Below are positions 15,275 through 22,061 of a DNA stretch of 37,975 nt, piece after piece. The position numbers and the translations under genes are program-made. Source of the stretch: an uncultured Prevotellaceae bacterium (GTDB lineage: Bacteria > Bacteroidota > Bacteroidia > Bacteroidales > Muribaculaceae); NCBI GenBank assembly GCA_900316835.1, contig ONEL01000002.1, positions 1 through 37,975 of the forward strand, written 5' to 3'. The stretch's first letter is position 1; each line of letters starts with the position of its first letter. Below the pieces are notes generated by a model. The model searched no databases. It had not been told where the DNA came from and saw only the letters and a program-made list of their open reading frames with translations.

Positions 15275-15282
15275 CAAAGATA
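15275..15282 (-). promoter_or_regulatory. -7 element of glnA
   Basis: TATCTTTG on the minus strand, 55 bp upstream of the glnA start, matches TAnnTTTG. A CTTG at 15299-15302 is present but the 16-bp spacing is short. No further operator was recognised. Confidence 0.55.
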
Positions 15283-15550
15283 CAAAAAAAAATAATAACA
15301 AGCCTTTTGGCTATGCTTTTTAACAAGATTTGTGCATTTATCTTGGTCTGAGCAATCACTACTAATCTGTTAATCTTTTCGTTTAACATAAGCAGTGGCT
15401 CTACCTGCTCCAACTTTCTCTATGTACTTTTTTTATATTAAATCATTAAATGTTTTTCCCAATTATCAACCTCAAAACAAACTTTTCTGCATCATTTTAT
15501 CTAAAAATGGTGCAGAAAAGCAAGAAATGAGGCAGATAAGCCATAATTAT

Positions 15551-15585
15551 GATAGGTACCTATCATACTCCCTCTAGGGGGGAGC
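15551..15585. repeat. Paired palindromes, possible relic of the 26.7-kb repeat family
   Basis: GATAGGTACCTATC at 15551-15564 is a perfect 14-bp palindrome. CTCCCTCTAGGGGGGAG at 15568-15584 pairs as CTCCC/GGGAG. The bases between them (TCATACTCC) also occur in the inverted-repeat element at 26865-26873. The pair lies 34 bp beyond the stop of the minus-strand gene 15619-16656, so it may act as its terminator, though no T-run is evident. Confidence 0.45.
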
Positions 15586-15618
15586 TTCAATAGCTTGAAT
15601 GTCTTTATTTTGTTCTTA

Positions 15619-16656
15619 TTAATGTCTTCTTGATTTTTTCTTATTAAAATAATTTATGTTAACTTTGAAGATAGTCACCATGTCGTCTTCAAGTTCTAAG
15701 ATACCAAACTGTGATTTACTGCGATAAAAGAAGCACGAAGAATAACTGTCGCTTATGTTTCTTCCAAAATATTCCGTTCCATAAATACTACCAAACGAAC
15801 TGCCAATGCTGTATAATTGTCTTATATTTTTTCCATTTATTTCGGCAACAAAAGCTTCTTTTTTGTCATTAATAATAGCCAAAATTTTGTTATTAACGAG
15901 TGTCACGGCAGCAATGGTACTGTCACTTTTGAAAAAGTAGAATTCTTCATTTGTTTTTTTAAATTGTATTATTTTTTCTGAGTTGCTATATGGTATGTTG
16001 CCTTCAGGAACCTCTAGGACGTTAGAACTGTTTATTATTCCTTCTTTGGGGTTGTGTATGTAGCTTACAGAATAAGGACCATATAAATAATAGCCGTCTT
16101 TATGTTTGATTATTCGGGATTCTTTACCATAGTAAGTGTGTATTACATTTGTTTGTTGTTCTACGAAATGAAGATATGTTCCCCATTCACCCATTGCCTT
16201 ATAAAAAACGCGATAATCAGCATCCTCATAGATAAGCCTTGATAACTTGTTTATTTTCGTTATTGTCCAAGTAGTGTCAATTAAACATATATGGTAATCT
16301 GGATAATCACTAAAATCGTTTCTTATTAGAAGAGAATCATTTCTTACAAATAATTGCCCAGAACTATCAAAATTTTGGGGCAAGGAAATTGTTTGTATAA
16401 GTTTCCCTTCTTTTGAAAAAGCAAATATGTGATTATAATTATTGTAGTTTACATTTTCTCCTATCCAAAAAAAATACAAGTCGTGGTATCTTACTCCAGC
16501 AATTGAGATATCTCCATTTTGATGAAAGTATTTATTTCCATCAAGGGTTGCGGTTATAGTTTTTACTGGTGAAAGTTGTTGAACTTTATTAAACCGTTTA
16601 GCATAAGAAGTCGCAAAGCACAAAAAAATCAAATAAAAAATTAAAATTTTTTTCAT
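15619..16656 (-). CDS. AT-rich secreted protein of unknown function, possible beta-propeller
   Basis: The 345-residue product has a signal peptide (MKKILIFYLIFLCFATSYA, cleavage about 19/20) with no lipobox Cys. The mature part has many short strand-like segments in repeating units, for example DLYFFWIGENVNYNNYNHIF, then FAFSKEGKLIQTISL, VRNDSLLIRNDFSDYPDYHI and DSTIAAVTLVNNKILAII. This resembles six-bladed beta-propeller proteins of Bacteroidales, but I see no diagnostic motif. The coding sequence is much more AT-rich and richer in Lys, Ile, Asn and Tyr than its neighbours, which suggests recent acquisition. It is 38 bp downstream of the cysteine desulfidase-like gene on the same strand and could be transcribed from it. 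Confidence 0.65.
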   Translation of the reverse strand: MKKILIFYLIFLCFATSYAKRFNKVQQLSPVKTITATLDGNKYFHQNGDISIAGVRYHDLYFFWIGENVNYNNYNHIFAFSKEGKLIQTISLPQNFDSSGQLFVRNDSLLIRNDFSDYPDYHICLIDTTWTITKINKLSRLIYEDADYRVFYKAMGEWGTYLHFVEQQTNVIHTYYGKESRIIKHKDGYYLYGPYSVSYIHNPKEGIINSSNVLEVPEGNIPYSNSEKIIQFKKTNEEFYFFKSDSTIAAVTLVNNKILAIINDKKEAFVAEINGKNIRQLYSIGSSFGSIYGTEYFGRNISDSYSSCFFYRSKSQFGILELEDDMVTIFKVNINYFNKKKSRRH

Positions 16657-16694
16657 GGAGAAGGAGTTTTACTAAATAGAACAGAATAATTACA

Positions 16695-17996
16695 CTATTT
16701 CACATTCGACTTGTGGGTCATGATGTCGAGCACGAAGCGGTCGGTCACGTCCATTCCCTTGCTACCGATGGCGGTGAGGTTGTGAATGCTCTGGTCCACA
16801 TCATCGTCAATGATGCCCTCTTGTGATGTAACGTACTTGTGCTGCATGGCTAGCATGGCACTGAGCATGGCGGTGCTCACACCACTGGTGAGCTTGAGGG
16901 TACATGAGGGCTTGGCACCATCACAAATCATGCCGGTGAGATTGGCTATCATGTTCTTGACCGAGTAGCTTATTTGCTCATAGGTGCCCCCCATGAGGTA
17001 GGTGATGCCGCAACTGCTGCCAGTCGACGCCACAACGCATCCGCACAATGCCGATAGCGCTCCCAGCGTCTGCTTAATGTAGATGGCGGTGAGATTTGAA
17101 ATGATGAGCGCTCTAATGGTCTCCTCCTCGGTGTTGTGGTTTTCTTCGGCAAAGACGACCACTGGCATGGTGGCGCAAATGCCCTGGTTGCCTGAGCCCG
17201 AATTGCTCATGACCGGAACCATAGCACCTGCCATGCGCGCGTCGCAAGCGCAACTGGTGATGGATAGTACCTTTGAGAAGATGCTGTCGCCCATGATGCC
17301 TCGTCCCAGAGGCGACTGCATGGTCTTACCTAGCTGGTGACCGTAGTTCTCACGCAGTCCACTCATCGCGGCGGCCTCGTTGAGTCGCTTAGCCTCAAGG
17401 ATGAAGCGCAGGTCGTCGATGTCGGTTTCTAGAGCGAAGTCATAAACCTTTCGCAACGTGAGTTTCGGGTCTTCGTCATTTTGCTCGGTGGTGCACTGGC
17501 ATGCGGGCTTGTCGTTGTCTAATATCACGTCATTGTCCTTGCGCAACAGCACAAAGTGAGTGTGGTGCGTCTTGATGCGGGCTTCGGCTTCGTGACCATT
17601 AGTGGTCACCACAGCATTGATATATAGCTTGTCGGGGTCATTGTCCTCGAGCGAGATGTGGATTCGGTCCTCGGCGATATACTGCTTCCCGCGTTCTACC
17701 GCCTGCTTATTGCAGTCGCATAGCACCTCCAGTTCTTTCTCGGGCTTGCCAATGATGGCACCCAGCGCGATTGCGATGGGTAGCCCTATCATCCCTGTGC
17801 CTGGAATACCCACTCCCATGGCATTCTTGAGAATGTTTGCACTAAGCTTTACGTCTACTTTGTCGGGGACTTGCCCCAGCAGTTCAGTTGCCTTGGCAAC
17901 GCAGAGTGCCACCGCAATGGGCTCGGTGCAACCAATTGCAGGTACCACTTGTCGCTTAATTAAAGCTATGATTTCTTTTTGTTCTTGAGTTGTCAC
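16695..17996 (-). CDS. L-cysteine desulfidase / serine dehydratase alpha-like protein (UPF0597)
   Basis: This 433-residue protein belongs to the UPF0597/YhaM (CyuA, CdsB) family of iron-sulfur enzymes that break down L-cysteine to pyruvate, ammonia and sulfide. The start contains VVPAIGCTEPIAVALCVAKA, the conserved Cys-Thr-Glu-Pro motif. Later cysteines lie in SITSCACDARMAG, ALCGCVVASTGSSCG and MICDGAKPSC, as expected for a [4Fe-4S]-binding serine-dehydratase-type fold. The NSGSGNQGI loop is typical. In enterobacteria cyuA is linked to a cysteine transporter (cyuP) and regulator (cyuR); neither is seen here. A -7 element is at 18033-18040. The substrate assignment rests on the family. Confidence 0.85.
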   Translation of the reverse strand: MTTQEQKEIIALIKRQVVPAIGCTEPIAVALCVAKATELLGQVPDKVDVKLSANILKNAMGVGIPGTGMIGLPIAIALGAIIGKPEKELEVLCDCNKQAVERGKQYIAEDRIHISLEDNDPDKLYINAVVTTNGHEAEARIKTHHTHFVLLRKDNDVILDNDKPACQCTTEQNDEDPKLTLRKVYDFALETDIDDLRFILEAKRLNEAAAMSGLRENYGHQLGKTMQSPLGRGIMGDSIFSKVLSITSCACDARMAGAMVPVMSNSGSGNQGICATMPVVVFAEENHNTEEETIRALIISNLTAIYIKQTLGALSALCGCVVASTGSSCGITYLMGGTYEQISYSVKNMIANLTGMICDGAKPSCTLKLTSGVSTAMLSAMLAMQHKYVTSQEGIIDDDVDQSIHNLTAIGSKGMDVTDRFVLDIMTHKSNVK

Positions 17997-18032
17997 AATA
18001 AATTAATTCTTTCAGGTTATGGTTTGTAATTG

Positions 18033-18040
18033 CAAAGGTA
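18033..18040 (-). promoter_or_regulatory. -7 element of the cysteine desulfidase-like gene
   Basis: TACCTTTG on the minus strand, 36 bp upstream of the start codon, matches TAnnTTTG. No clear -33 box was found. Confidence 0.55.
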
Positions 18041-18169
18041 ATGATTTTTTAGTGTACCGTGGTTAATAAGTAGTCATATTTTGATAATTTTATTATGTTC
18101 TTAAACTTTGTTCAGGAGTGAAAGTCTAAAGATTACAGATGCTAAAAGCTGTTTTTTATAGCCTCAATG

Positions 18170-18199
18170 GTTGAAATACAAAAAAATATGCTACATTTG
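18170..18199 (+). promoter_or_regulatory. Promoter of the beta-flower gene pair
   Basis: GTTG at 18170-18173 and TACATTTG at 18192-18199 (18-bp spacer) approximate the -33/-7 consensus. The start codon at 18240 follows after about 40 bp. The second gene lies 15 bp behind the first with no terminator between them, so one transcript is likely. Confidence 0.55.
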
Positions 18200-18239
18200 C
18201 ATTTGGAAAAAAGTGTGAAATATATAACATGCTAAAATT

Positions 18240-18671
18240 ATGAAAACTTTGATGCGAAATATAATGCTGCTGGCTGTGATGGTTGCGACGTTTAGCACCA
18301 GTAGTGCCGTGGCACAAACGCTGCGCGACGCCAGCTACAACTATGTGGGCAAAATATCGCCCAACGGTACTGTACGCGACAGCAAGTACAACCCCGTGGG
18401 GTACTTCAACAACGACGGCACCATCGCTAATGCCAAGGGTAAGGTGGTGGGACGCTTCGACGGCAAGATGCAAATCTTCACCAAGGGCGGTGAGCGCGTT
18501 GGATTTATCACTGCCGACGGCTCGGTCTATGACGGCGAGAGCGACTTGCTAGGAAAGATTGAAATCAAGACTGGTAAAGTGACAGACGATGATGGCAAAG
18601 TGCTGGGCTACGCTAACGGCATCTCAATCCAGCGTGTGGCGGTTTATTACTTCTTCGACTTCTTTGACTAA
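18240..18671 (+). CDS. Secreted 5-fold beta-flower-like repeat protein
   Basis: The 143-residue product has a signal peptide (MKTLMRNIMLLAVMVATFST, cleavage probably after AVA near residue 25). The mature part is made of degenerate repeats of about 17 residues: YNYVGKISPNGTVRDS, YNPVGYFNNDGTIANA, GERVGFITADGSVYDG, then DLLGKIEIKTGKVTDD and KVLGYANG. The recurrent G-x-I/F-x-x-D/N-G-T-V pattern fits the small 5-fold beta-flower proteins known in Bacteroidales. The C-terminus is strongly aromatic (VYYFFDFFD). Function is unknown; binding to another molecule or to the envelope is possible. It is followed at 15 bp by a paralogue with near-identical repeats. Confidence 0.75.
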   Translation: MKTLMRNIMLLAVMVATFSTSSAVAQTLRDASYNYVGKISPNGTVRDSKYNPVGYFNNDGTIANAKGKVVGRFDGKMQIFTKGGERVGFITADGSVYDGESDLLGKIEIKTGKVTDDDGKVLGYANGISIQRVAVYYFFDFFD

Positions 18672-18686
18672 TAAGATACAAGCATT

Positions 18687-19109
18687 ATGAAACACCTCAT
18701 CTCATTAATCGCTATTATCACTTGTGTGCTGGCGTGCGGTGGTTTCACAGCTCAGGCTCAACGCATGCAAAACGGTAGCTACTCCACAGTGGGCTACATT
18801 CGCAGCGATGGCACCGTGCAGGACCGCAACTACACCACCATTGGTCACATACGCAGCGACGGCACTGTTCAAGACCGCAGCTACAGCACCATTGGTCACA
18901 TACGCAGCGACGGCACCATTCAAGACCGCAGCTACAGCACCATTGGTCACATACGCAGCGACGGCACTGTTCAGGACCGCAGTTACACCACCATTGGTCA
19001 CATACGCAGCGATGGCACTGTTCAAGACCGCAGTTACACCACCATTGGTCACACTCAAGGTGTGAGCAAGGAGTGGGCCGCATGTTTCTTCTTCTTTTTC
19101 TTTAAATGA
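18687..19109 (+). CDS. Secreted tandem-repeat beta-flower-like protein
   Basis: The 140-residue product has a signal peptide with a Cys-rich hydrophobic core, cleavage near AQA at residues 22-25. Residues 31-115 are five near-identical 17-residue repeats of the type SYSTIGHIRSDGTVQDR, followed by a partial sixth (SYTTIGH). The repeat phrase G-H-I-R-S-D-G-T-V matches the degenerate repeats of the upstream gene, so the two are paralogues, and this one has been homogenised or newly expanded. The end is Trp-Ala-Ala-Cys and then six Phe and a Lys, an extreme aromatic tail. Long open frames on the opposite strand and in another frame arise only because the unit is 51 bp (17 codons). Function unknown. 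Confidence 0.75.
   Translation: MKHLISLIAIITCVLACGGFTAQAQRMQNGSYSTVGYIRSDGTVQDRNYTTIGHIRSDGTVQDRSYSTIGHIRSDGTIQDRSYSTIGHIRSDGTVQDRSYTTIGHIRSDGTVQDRSYTTIGHTQGVSKEWAACFFFFFFK
18777..19052 (+). repeat. 51-bp tandem repeat inside coding sequence (5 full copies plus a partial)
   Basis: Five 51-bp units run from 18777 to 19031, and a 21-bp partial unit follows to 19052. The inner copies differ by only a few third-position or conservative changes (ACT/ACC, GTT/ATT, AGC/ACC); the first copy is the most divergent. The period keeps the reading frame, so copy number can change without frameshift. Confidence 0.9.
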
Positions 19110-19131
19110 AGTTGCTTGCAGACAAGATATT

Positions 19132-19170
19132 ATTATGCCAGTGGCTCGTGGCTACTGGCATAATTTATTG
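19132..19170 (+). terminator. Intrinsic terminator of the beta-flower pair
   Basis: ATTATGCCAGT at 19132-19142 pairs perfectly with ACTGGCATAAT at 19154-19164, followed by TTATTG. It lies 22 bp after the stop of the second gene. Confidence 0.75.
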
Positions 19171-19244
19171 CGCTTTTTCATGGATAGCCAAAACAAAAGA
19201 AAAACATAACCGCTGAATTTATAGAACATCACGCAATTATTAAC

Positions 19245-19252
19245 TACCTTTG
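19245..19252 (+). promoter_or_regulatory. -7 element of the DMT transporter gene
   Basis: TACCTTTG at 19245-19252, 20 bp upstream of the ATG, matches TAnnTTTG. A -33 box at the right distance is not evident. Confidence 0.55.
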
Positions 19253-19272
19253 TCGCGCAAAAAAAGAGAGAG

Positions 19273-20205
19273 ATGCAATATTTTGGCGAATTGATATCAA
19301 TAGGGGTAGCATTCTCGTGGACAGCAACCGCGCTACTCAGCGAGTTTGGTAGCAAGCGCATGGGCAACCTCACCCTCAACGTGGCACGCATGGGCATCAC
19401 GCTGGTGTTCTCGTGCATCCTCTTTTGGGCAGTGACTGGTAGCCCATTGCCTGCCGGAGCTAGCCGTGAGGCTTACTTGTGGATGATGCTATCGGGGCTA
19501 GTGGGATATGTGATAGGCGACTTTTGCCTGTTTCAGTGCTACATCATCATTGGGTCGAAGTTTGGACAGCTATTCATGACCCTTGCCCCCATCACCGCCG
19601 CCATCATGGCGTGGATAACACTGGGTGAGCACATTAGCGCAATGGGTATTGTTGCGATGCTTGTCACCCTCACCGGCATTGCGATATCGGTGCTGGGGCG
19701 CGGTGGTGATGGACATCACAAGCTAGTGCTCAACTTGCCCCTTAACGGAGTGCTCTTTGCCGTGGGCGCTGCCGTGTGCCAAGGTGTGGGACTGGTGTTG
19801 AGCAAGATAGGAATGAACCATTATGCGGCATCGATTGCCACGCCATGTGAGCCCTGGATGTTGCCATTCTTTGCCAACTTCTTCCGTTGCATAGCCGGCA
19901 TTGTGGGTTTCTCTATATTGTTACATTTTCGCGAGGGATTTAGTTCGCTGCGCAAGAACATGACCGATGCCAAGAGCATGACAGCAGCGGTGCTCACTAC
20001 AATTTTTGGACCCTTTGTGGGGGTGGGATGCTCACTGCTTGCTGTGCAATACACCAGCGCTGGCATCGCAAGCACTCTCATGGCACTCACTCCCATCATC
20101 ATCATCTTGCCCGCGTGGTGGCTCTTCAAGCAACCCATCACCACACGTAGCGTGGTGGGAGCGCTAATCTCAGTGTTGGGAGTATCGCTCTTCTTCCTGC
20201 TGTAG
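19273..20205 (+). CDS. DMT-superfamily transporter (EamA family)
   Basis: The 310-residue membrane protein has about ten hydrophobic helices in two EamA repeats (about 1-142 and 155-310). Typical landmarks are the N-terminal GVAFSWTATALLSEFGSKRM, TLAPITAAIMAWITLGEHIS near the end of the first repeat and MALTPIIIILPAWWLFKQPI near the end of the second. Members export or import small metabolites such as amino acids or nucleotides; the substrate here cannot be read from sequence. It starts 20 bp after a -7 element and is followed by a terminator at 20225-20267, so it is a single-gene unit. Confidence 0.88.
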   Translation: MQYFGELISIGVAFSWTATALLSEFGSKRMGNLTLNVARMGITLVFSCILFWAVTGSPLPAGASREAYLWMMLSGLVGYVIGDFCLFQCYIIIGSKFGQLFMTLAPITAAIMAWITLGEHISAMGIVAMLVTLTGIAISVLGRGGDGHHKLVLNLPLNGVLFAVGAAVCQGVGLVLSKIGMNHYAASIATPCEPWMLPFFANFFRCIAGIVGFSILLHFREGFSSLRKNMTDAKSMTAAVLTTIFGPFVGVGCSLLAVQYTSAGIASTLMALTPIIIILPAWWLFKQPITTRSVVGALISVLGVSLFFLL

Positions 20206-20224
20206 CATGCTGGCGAAAAATAGA

Positions 20225-20267
20225 GATTTGGTCGAAAAAGTCGTCAGGATGGACCAAATCAATTTTT
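20225..20267 (+). terminator. Intrinsic terminator of the DMT transporter gene
   Basis: GATTTGGTC at 20225-20233 pairs perfectly with GACCAAATC at 20252-20260, followed by AATTTTTTG. Confidence 0.8.
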
Positions 20268-20317
20268 TGTGGTTTGTGTGTGTAGAAGGCTAATGTGCAC
20301 AAAAATGTGTAACATGC

Positions 20318-20351
20318 TTTGCGCATTGTCGCATTATTTTCACTACCTTTG
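20318..20351 (+). promoter_or_regulatory. Promoter placed for the first copy of the recF start
   Basis: TTTG at 20318-20321 and TACCTTTG at 20344-20351 (22-bp spacer, slightly long) lie just upstream of the ATG at 20359, which begins a short copy of the recF N-terminus. The functional recF ATG is 264 bp further on, so this promoter now drives a long leader. Confidence 0.55.
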
Positions 20352-20353
20352 CA

Positions 20354-20377
20354 GTGCTATGACGCTGGAACAGCTTT
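20354..20377 (+). repeat. 24-bp direct repeat, copy A (duplicated recF start)
   Basis: The 24 bases beginning GTGCTATGACGCTGGAACAG are identical to 20618-20641. The repeat contains the recF start codon and its first codons. Confidence 0.95.
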
Positions 20378-20394
20378 ATATAGTGGAATTTTAG
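20359..20394 (+). pseudogene. Truncated duplicate of the recF N-terminus
   Basis: ATG at 20359 opens a frame reading MTLEQLYIVEF and a stop at 20392-20394. The first six residues equal those of RecF (MTLEQLSILNY), and the match ends with the 24-bp repeat. It could be translated as a short leader peptide on the recF mRNA or be a silent relic of insertion. Confidence 0.7.
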
Positions 20395-20617
20395 CGTGAA
20401 GTCGCCTTTAAAATTTAGAGCGTAGCTCTTTAATTTCCATGCATAGCATGGCACAAAGGGTTAAAAACACAAATTACACTAATTATCTAGATTGGTTGTA
20501 ATTTTTCGAAATGTTGCGCCTAGCGGCGTCAAAAAGCCGGCTCTCGCCGGAAATTAATGCGCTATTGCGCTAAAATTATAATTGTTTGTAATTGTTAGTA
20601 ATTGTTTGAAAAAAAGC
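20378..20617. mobile_element. 240-bp hairpin-rich insert between the two recF start copies
   Basis: The insert has no coding frame. It carries at least five short palindromes separated by AT-rich DNA: AGAGCGTAGCTCT (20417-20429), CCATGCATAGCATGG (20437-20451), CGCCTAGCGGCG (20517-20528), CCGGCTCTCGCCGG (20537-20550) and GCGCTATTGCGC (20559-20570). Some stems extend into flanking AAATT/AATTT sequence. Being flanked by perfect 24-bp direct repeats, it looks like a small non-autonomous element that inserted into the start of recF and kept the gene readable. Confidence 0.6.
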
Positions 20618-20641
20618 GTGCTATGACGCTGGAACAGCTTT
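20618..20641 (+). repeat. 24-bp direct repeat, copy B (functional recF start)
   Basis: Identical to 20354-20377. Its ATG at 20623 is the start of the intact recF frame. Confidence 0.95.
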
Positions 20642-21750
20642 CAATATTGAACTACAAGAACATTGCCGAGGCGCAACTGCGGTTCTCGCCAAAGGTGAAT
20701 TGCCTCATTGGTAACAATGGCATGGGCAAGACTAACGTGCTCGATGCCATCTACTACTTGAGTTACTGTCGCAGCTACACCAGTGGTAACGACCATAGTG
20801 CCGCCATCACTCACGAGGCGCCACTGATGATGTTGCAAGGGCATTACACTCGCCGAGGCAACACTGAGGATATTGCTCTGAGCCTGCAACGTGGCAAGCG
20901 CAAGATGATGAAGCGCAACGGCAAGGAATACAAGCGATTGAGCCAGCACATAGGGCTATTGCCCCTGGTAATGATTTCTCCACTCGACTGGGACTTGATT
21001 AGAGGCGGTGGCGACGAGCGTCGCCGGCTCATAGACCAGATTATCTCGCAAGGCAACAAGCAGTATCTTGATGCCCTCATCCGCTATAACAAGGCACTAG
21101 AACAACGCAACTCAATGATACGCCATGACTATCGAGATGCGTTGCTCTACGAGAGTGTGGAGCAGGTGATGGAGACAACAGCCACCTATATCCACGAGCA
21201 GCGCAAGCAGTGGATTGAAGAGTTCGCGCCAATCTTTATGCGCTACTATAATGCCATTGCCGGTGATCAGGAGCAGGTGCGCCTGGGTTACAAGAGCCAC
21301 CTTAGCGAGATGACAATGCGACAGTTGCTTAACGCTAATCGCGACCGCGACATGCTGCTGGGCTACACTAGCCGTGGCGTGCATCGCGACGATATTGAGC
21401 TGTGGCTTGGTTCACACTCCATGCGCAAGACGGGGTCGCAAGGGCAGTGCAAGACCTATACTATAGCTCTGCGCTTAGCACAGTTTGAGTTCCTGAAGAA
21501 GTACACCTCCACCACCCCCATCCTGCTTCTTGACGACATCTTCGACAAGCTCGACGAGGCACGAGTGGTGAGCATTATCAACGTGGTGAGCAACAGTCAG
21601 GACTTTGGACAAATATTTATTACCGACACTAATCGCACTCATCTCGACGAGATAATAGCCATGATGAGTGGTGATTATGTGATGATGGCTGTCGAGAACG
21701 GCGACATCACCACTATAGCAAGTCACCAGGAGGAGACCCAGGGACAATGA
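20623..21750 (+). CDS. recF: DNA replication and repair protein RecF
   Basis: RecF is an SMC-like ATPase that, with RecO and RecR, helps load RecA at single-stranded gaps. The 375-residue protein starts MTLEQLSILNYKNI. It has the Walker A motif GNNGMGKTNVLDAIYYL near residues 33-49, the RecF segment MISPLDWDLIRGGGDERRRL, the signature-like region GSQGQCKTYTIALRLAQFE, and the Walker B LLLDDIFDKLD near residue 300. The frame opens at 20602, but the start at 20623 is chosen from homology and because it lies in the 24-bp duplicated segment. The stop overlaps the start of the DUF721 gene (ATGA), a sign of coupling. The upstream 240-bp insert may have altered its expression. Confidence 0.95.
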   Translation: MTLEQLSILNYKNIAEAQLRFSPKVNCLIGNNGMGKTNVLDAIYYLSYCRSYTSGNDHSAAITHEAPLMMLQGHYTRRGNTEDIALSLQRGKRKMMKRNGKEYKRLSQHIGLLPLVMISPLDWDLIRGGGDERRRLIDQIISQGNKQYLDALIRYNKALEQRNSMIRHDYRDALLYESVEQVMETTATYIHEQRKQWIEEFAPIFMRYYNAIAGDQEQVRLGYKSHLSEMTMRQLLNANRDRDMLLGYTSRGVHRDDIELWLGSHSMRKTGSQGQCKTYTIALRLAQFEFLKKYTSTTPILLLDDIFDKLDEARVVSIINVVSNSQDFGQIFITDTNRTHLDEIIAMMSGDYVMMAVENGDITTIASHQEETQGQ

Positions 21751-22037
21751 AACGTACCGACCCTAAGTTGATTGCCGACGTCATTGGCGACTTCTTGCAG
21801 CAAGAGGATATTGAGACGTCTATGCTCGAGCACCGTGCCCTGCAACACTGGGGCGATGTGGTGGGACCAGGTGCTAACCGCCTTACCACCGAGCGCTATG
21901 TCGACAACGGCATTATCACCGTCAAGATTGCCTCGGCGTCACTGAAAAACGACCTCATGCTCACTCGCTCCAGCATCATCGCACAGCTCAACCAGCTGGC
22001 CGGTAAACCCGTCATTCGCGAGATAATATTTAGATAA
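21747..22037 (+). CDS. DUF721 (DciA-like) protein
   Basis: The 96-residue protein matches the DUF721 fold: an N-terminal helix (DPKLIADVIGDFLQQED), then a conserved Trp in ALQHWGDVVGP, and the end ITVKIASASLKNDLMLTRSS followed by a KPVIREIIFR tail. In many bacteria DUF721 proteins (DciA) bind the replicative helicase DnaB and help load it; Bacteroidetes lack DnaC. It overlaps recF by 4 bp (ATGA), a link of replication and repair genes often seen near dnaA/recF loci. Assignment to the family is from pattern, and the DciA role here is inferred. Confidence 0.82.
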   Translation: MKRTDPKLIADVIGDFLQQEDIETSMLEHRALQHWGDVVGPGANRLTTERYVDNGIITVKIASASLKNDLMLTRSSIIAQLNQLAGKPVIREIIFR

Positions 22038-22061
22038 CTAGAAAACTAATAAAAACAATAT

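Larger units (their letters stand above)
15220..15618. other. AT-rich intergenic region upstream of glnA
   Basis: It contains the glnA promoter at its left end, then about 270 bp of AT-rich DNA in which I see no convincing gene. At 15551-15585 two small palindromes follow each other (see repeat entry). A short frame at 15395-15577 has no recognisable features and is not called. Confidence 0.5.

Noticed and set aside
15241..15310. A full -33/-7 promoter for glnA
   Set aside because: Only the -7 element fits well; the nearest CTTG is 16 bp away, too close for confidence, so just the -7 element is listed.
18777..19052. CRISPR array
   Set aside because: The repeats are directly adjacent with no unique spacers, are translated in frame in a secreted protein, and no cas gene is near.
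18705..19083. Long open frames on the minus strand and in another plus frame across the repeat protein gene
   Set aside because: The repeat unit is 51 bp, a multiple of three, so any frame free of stops in one unit stays open through all. The plus frame at 18687 has the signal peptide and family repeat.
20206..20622. Riboswitch upstream of recF
   Set aside because: The stems are many small independent palindromes and not the conserved junction of any riboswitch class I know; the flanking 24-bp repeats point to an insertion.
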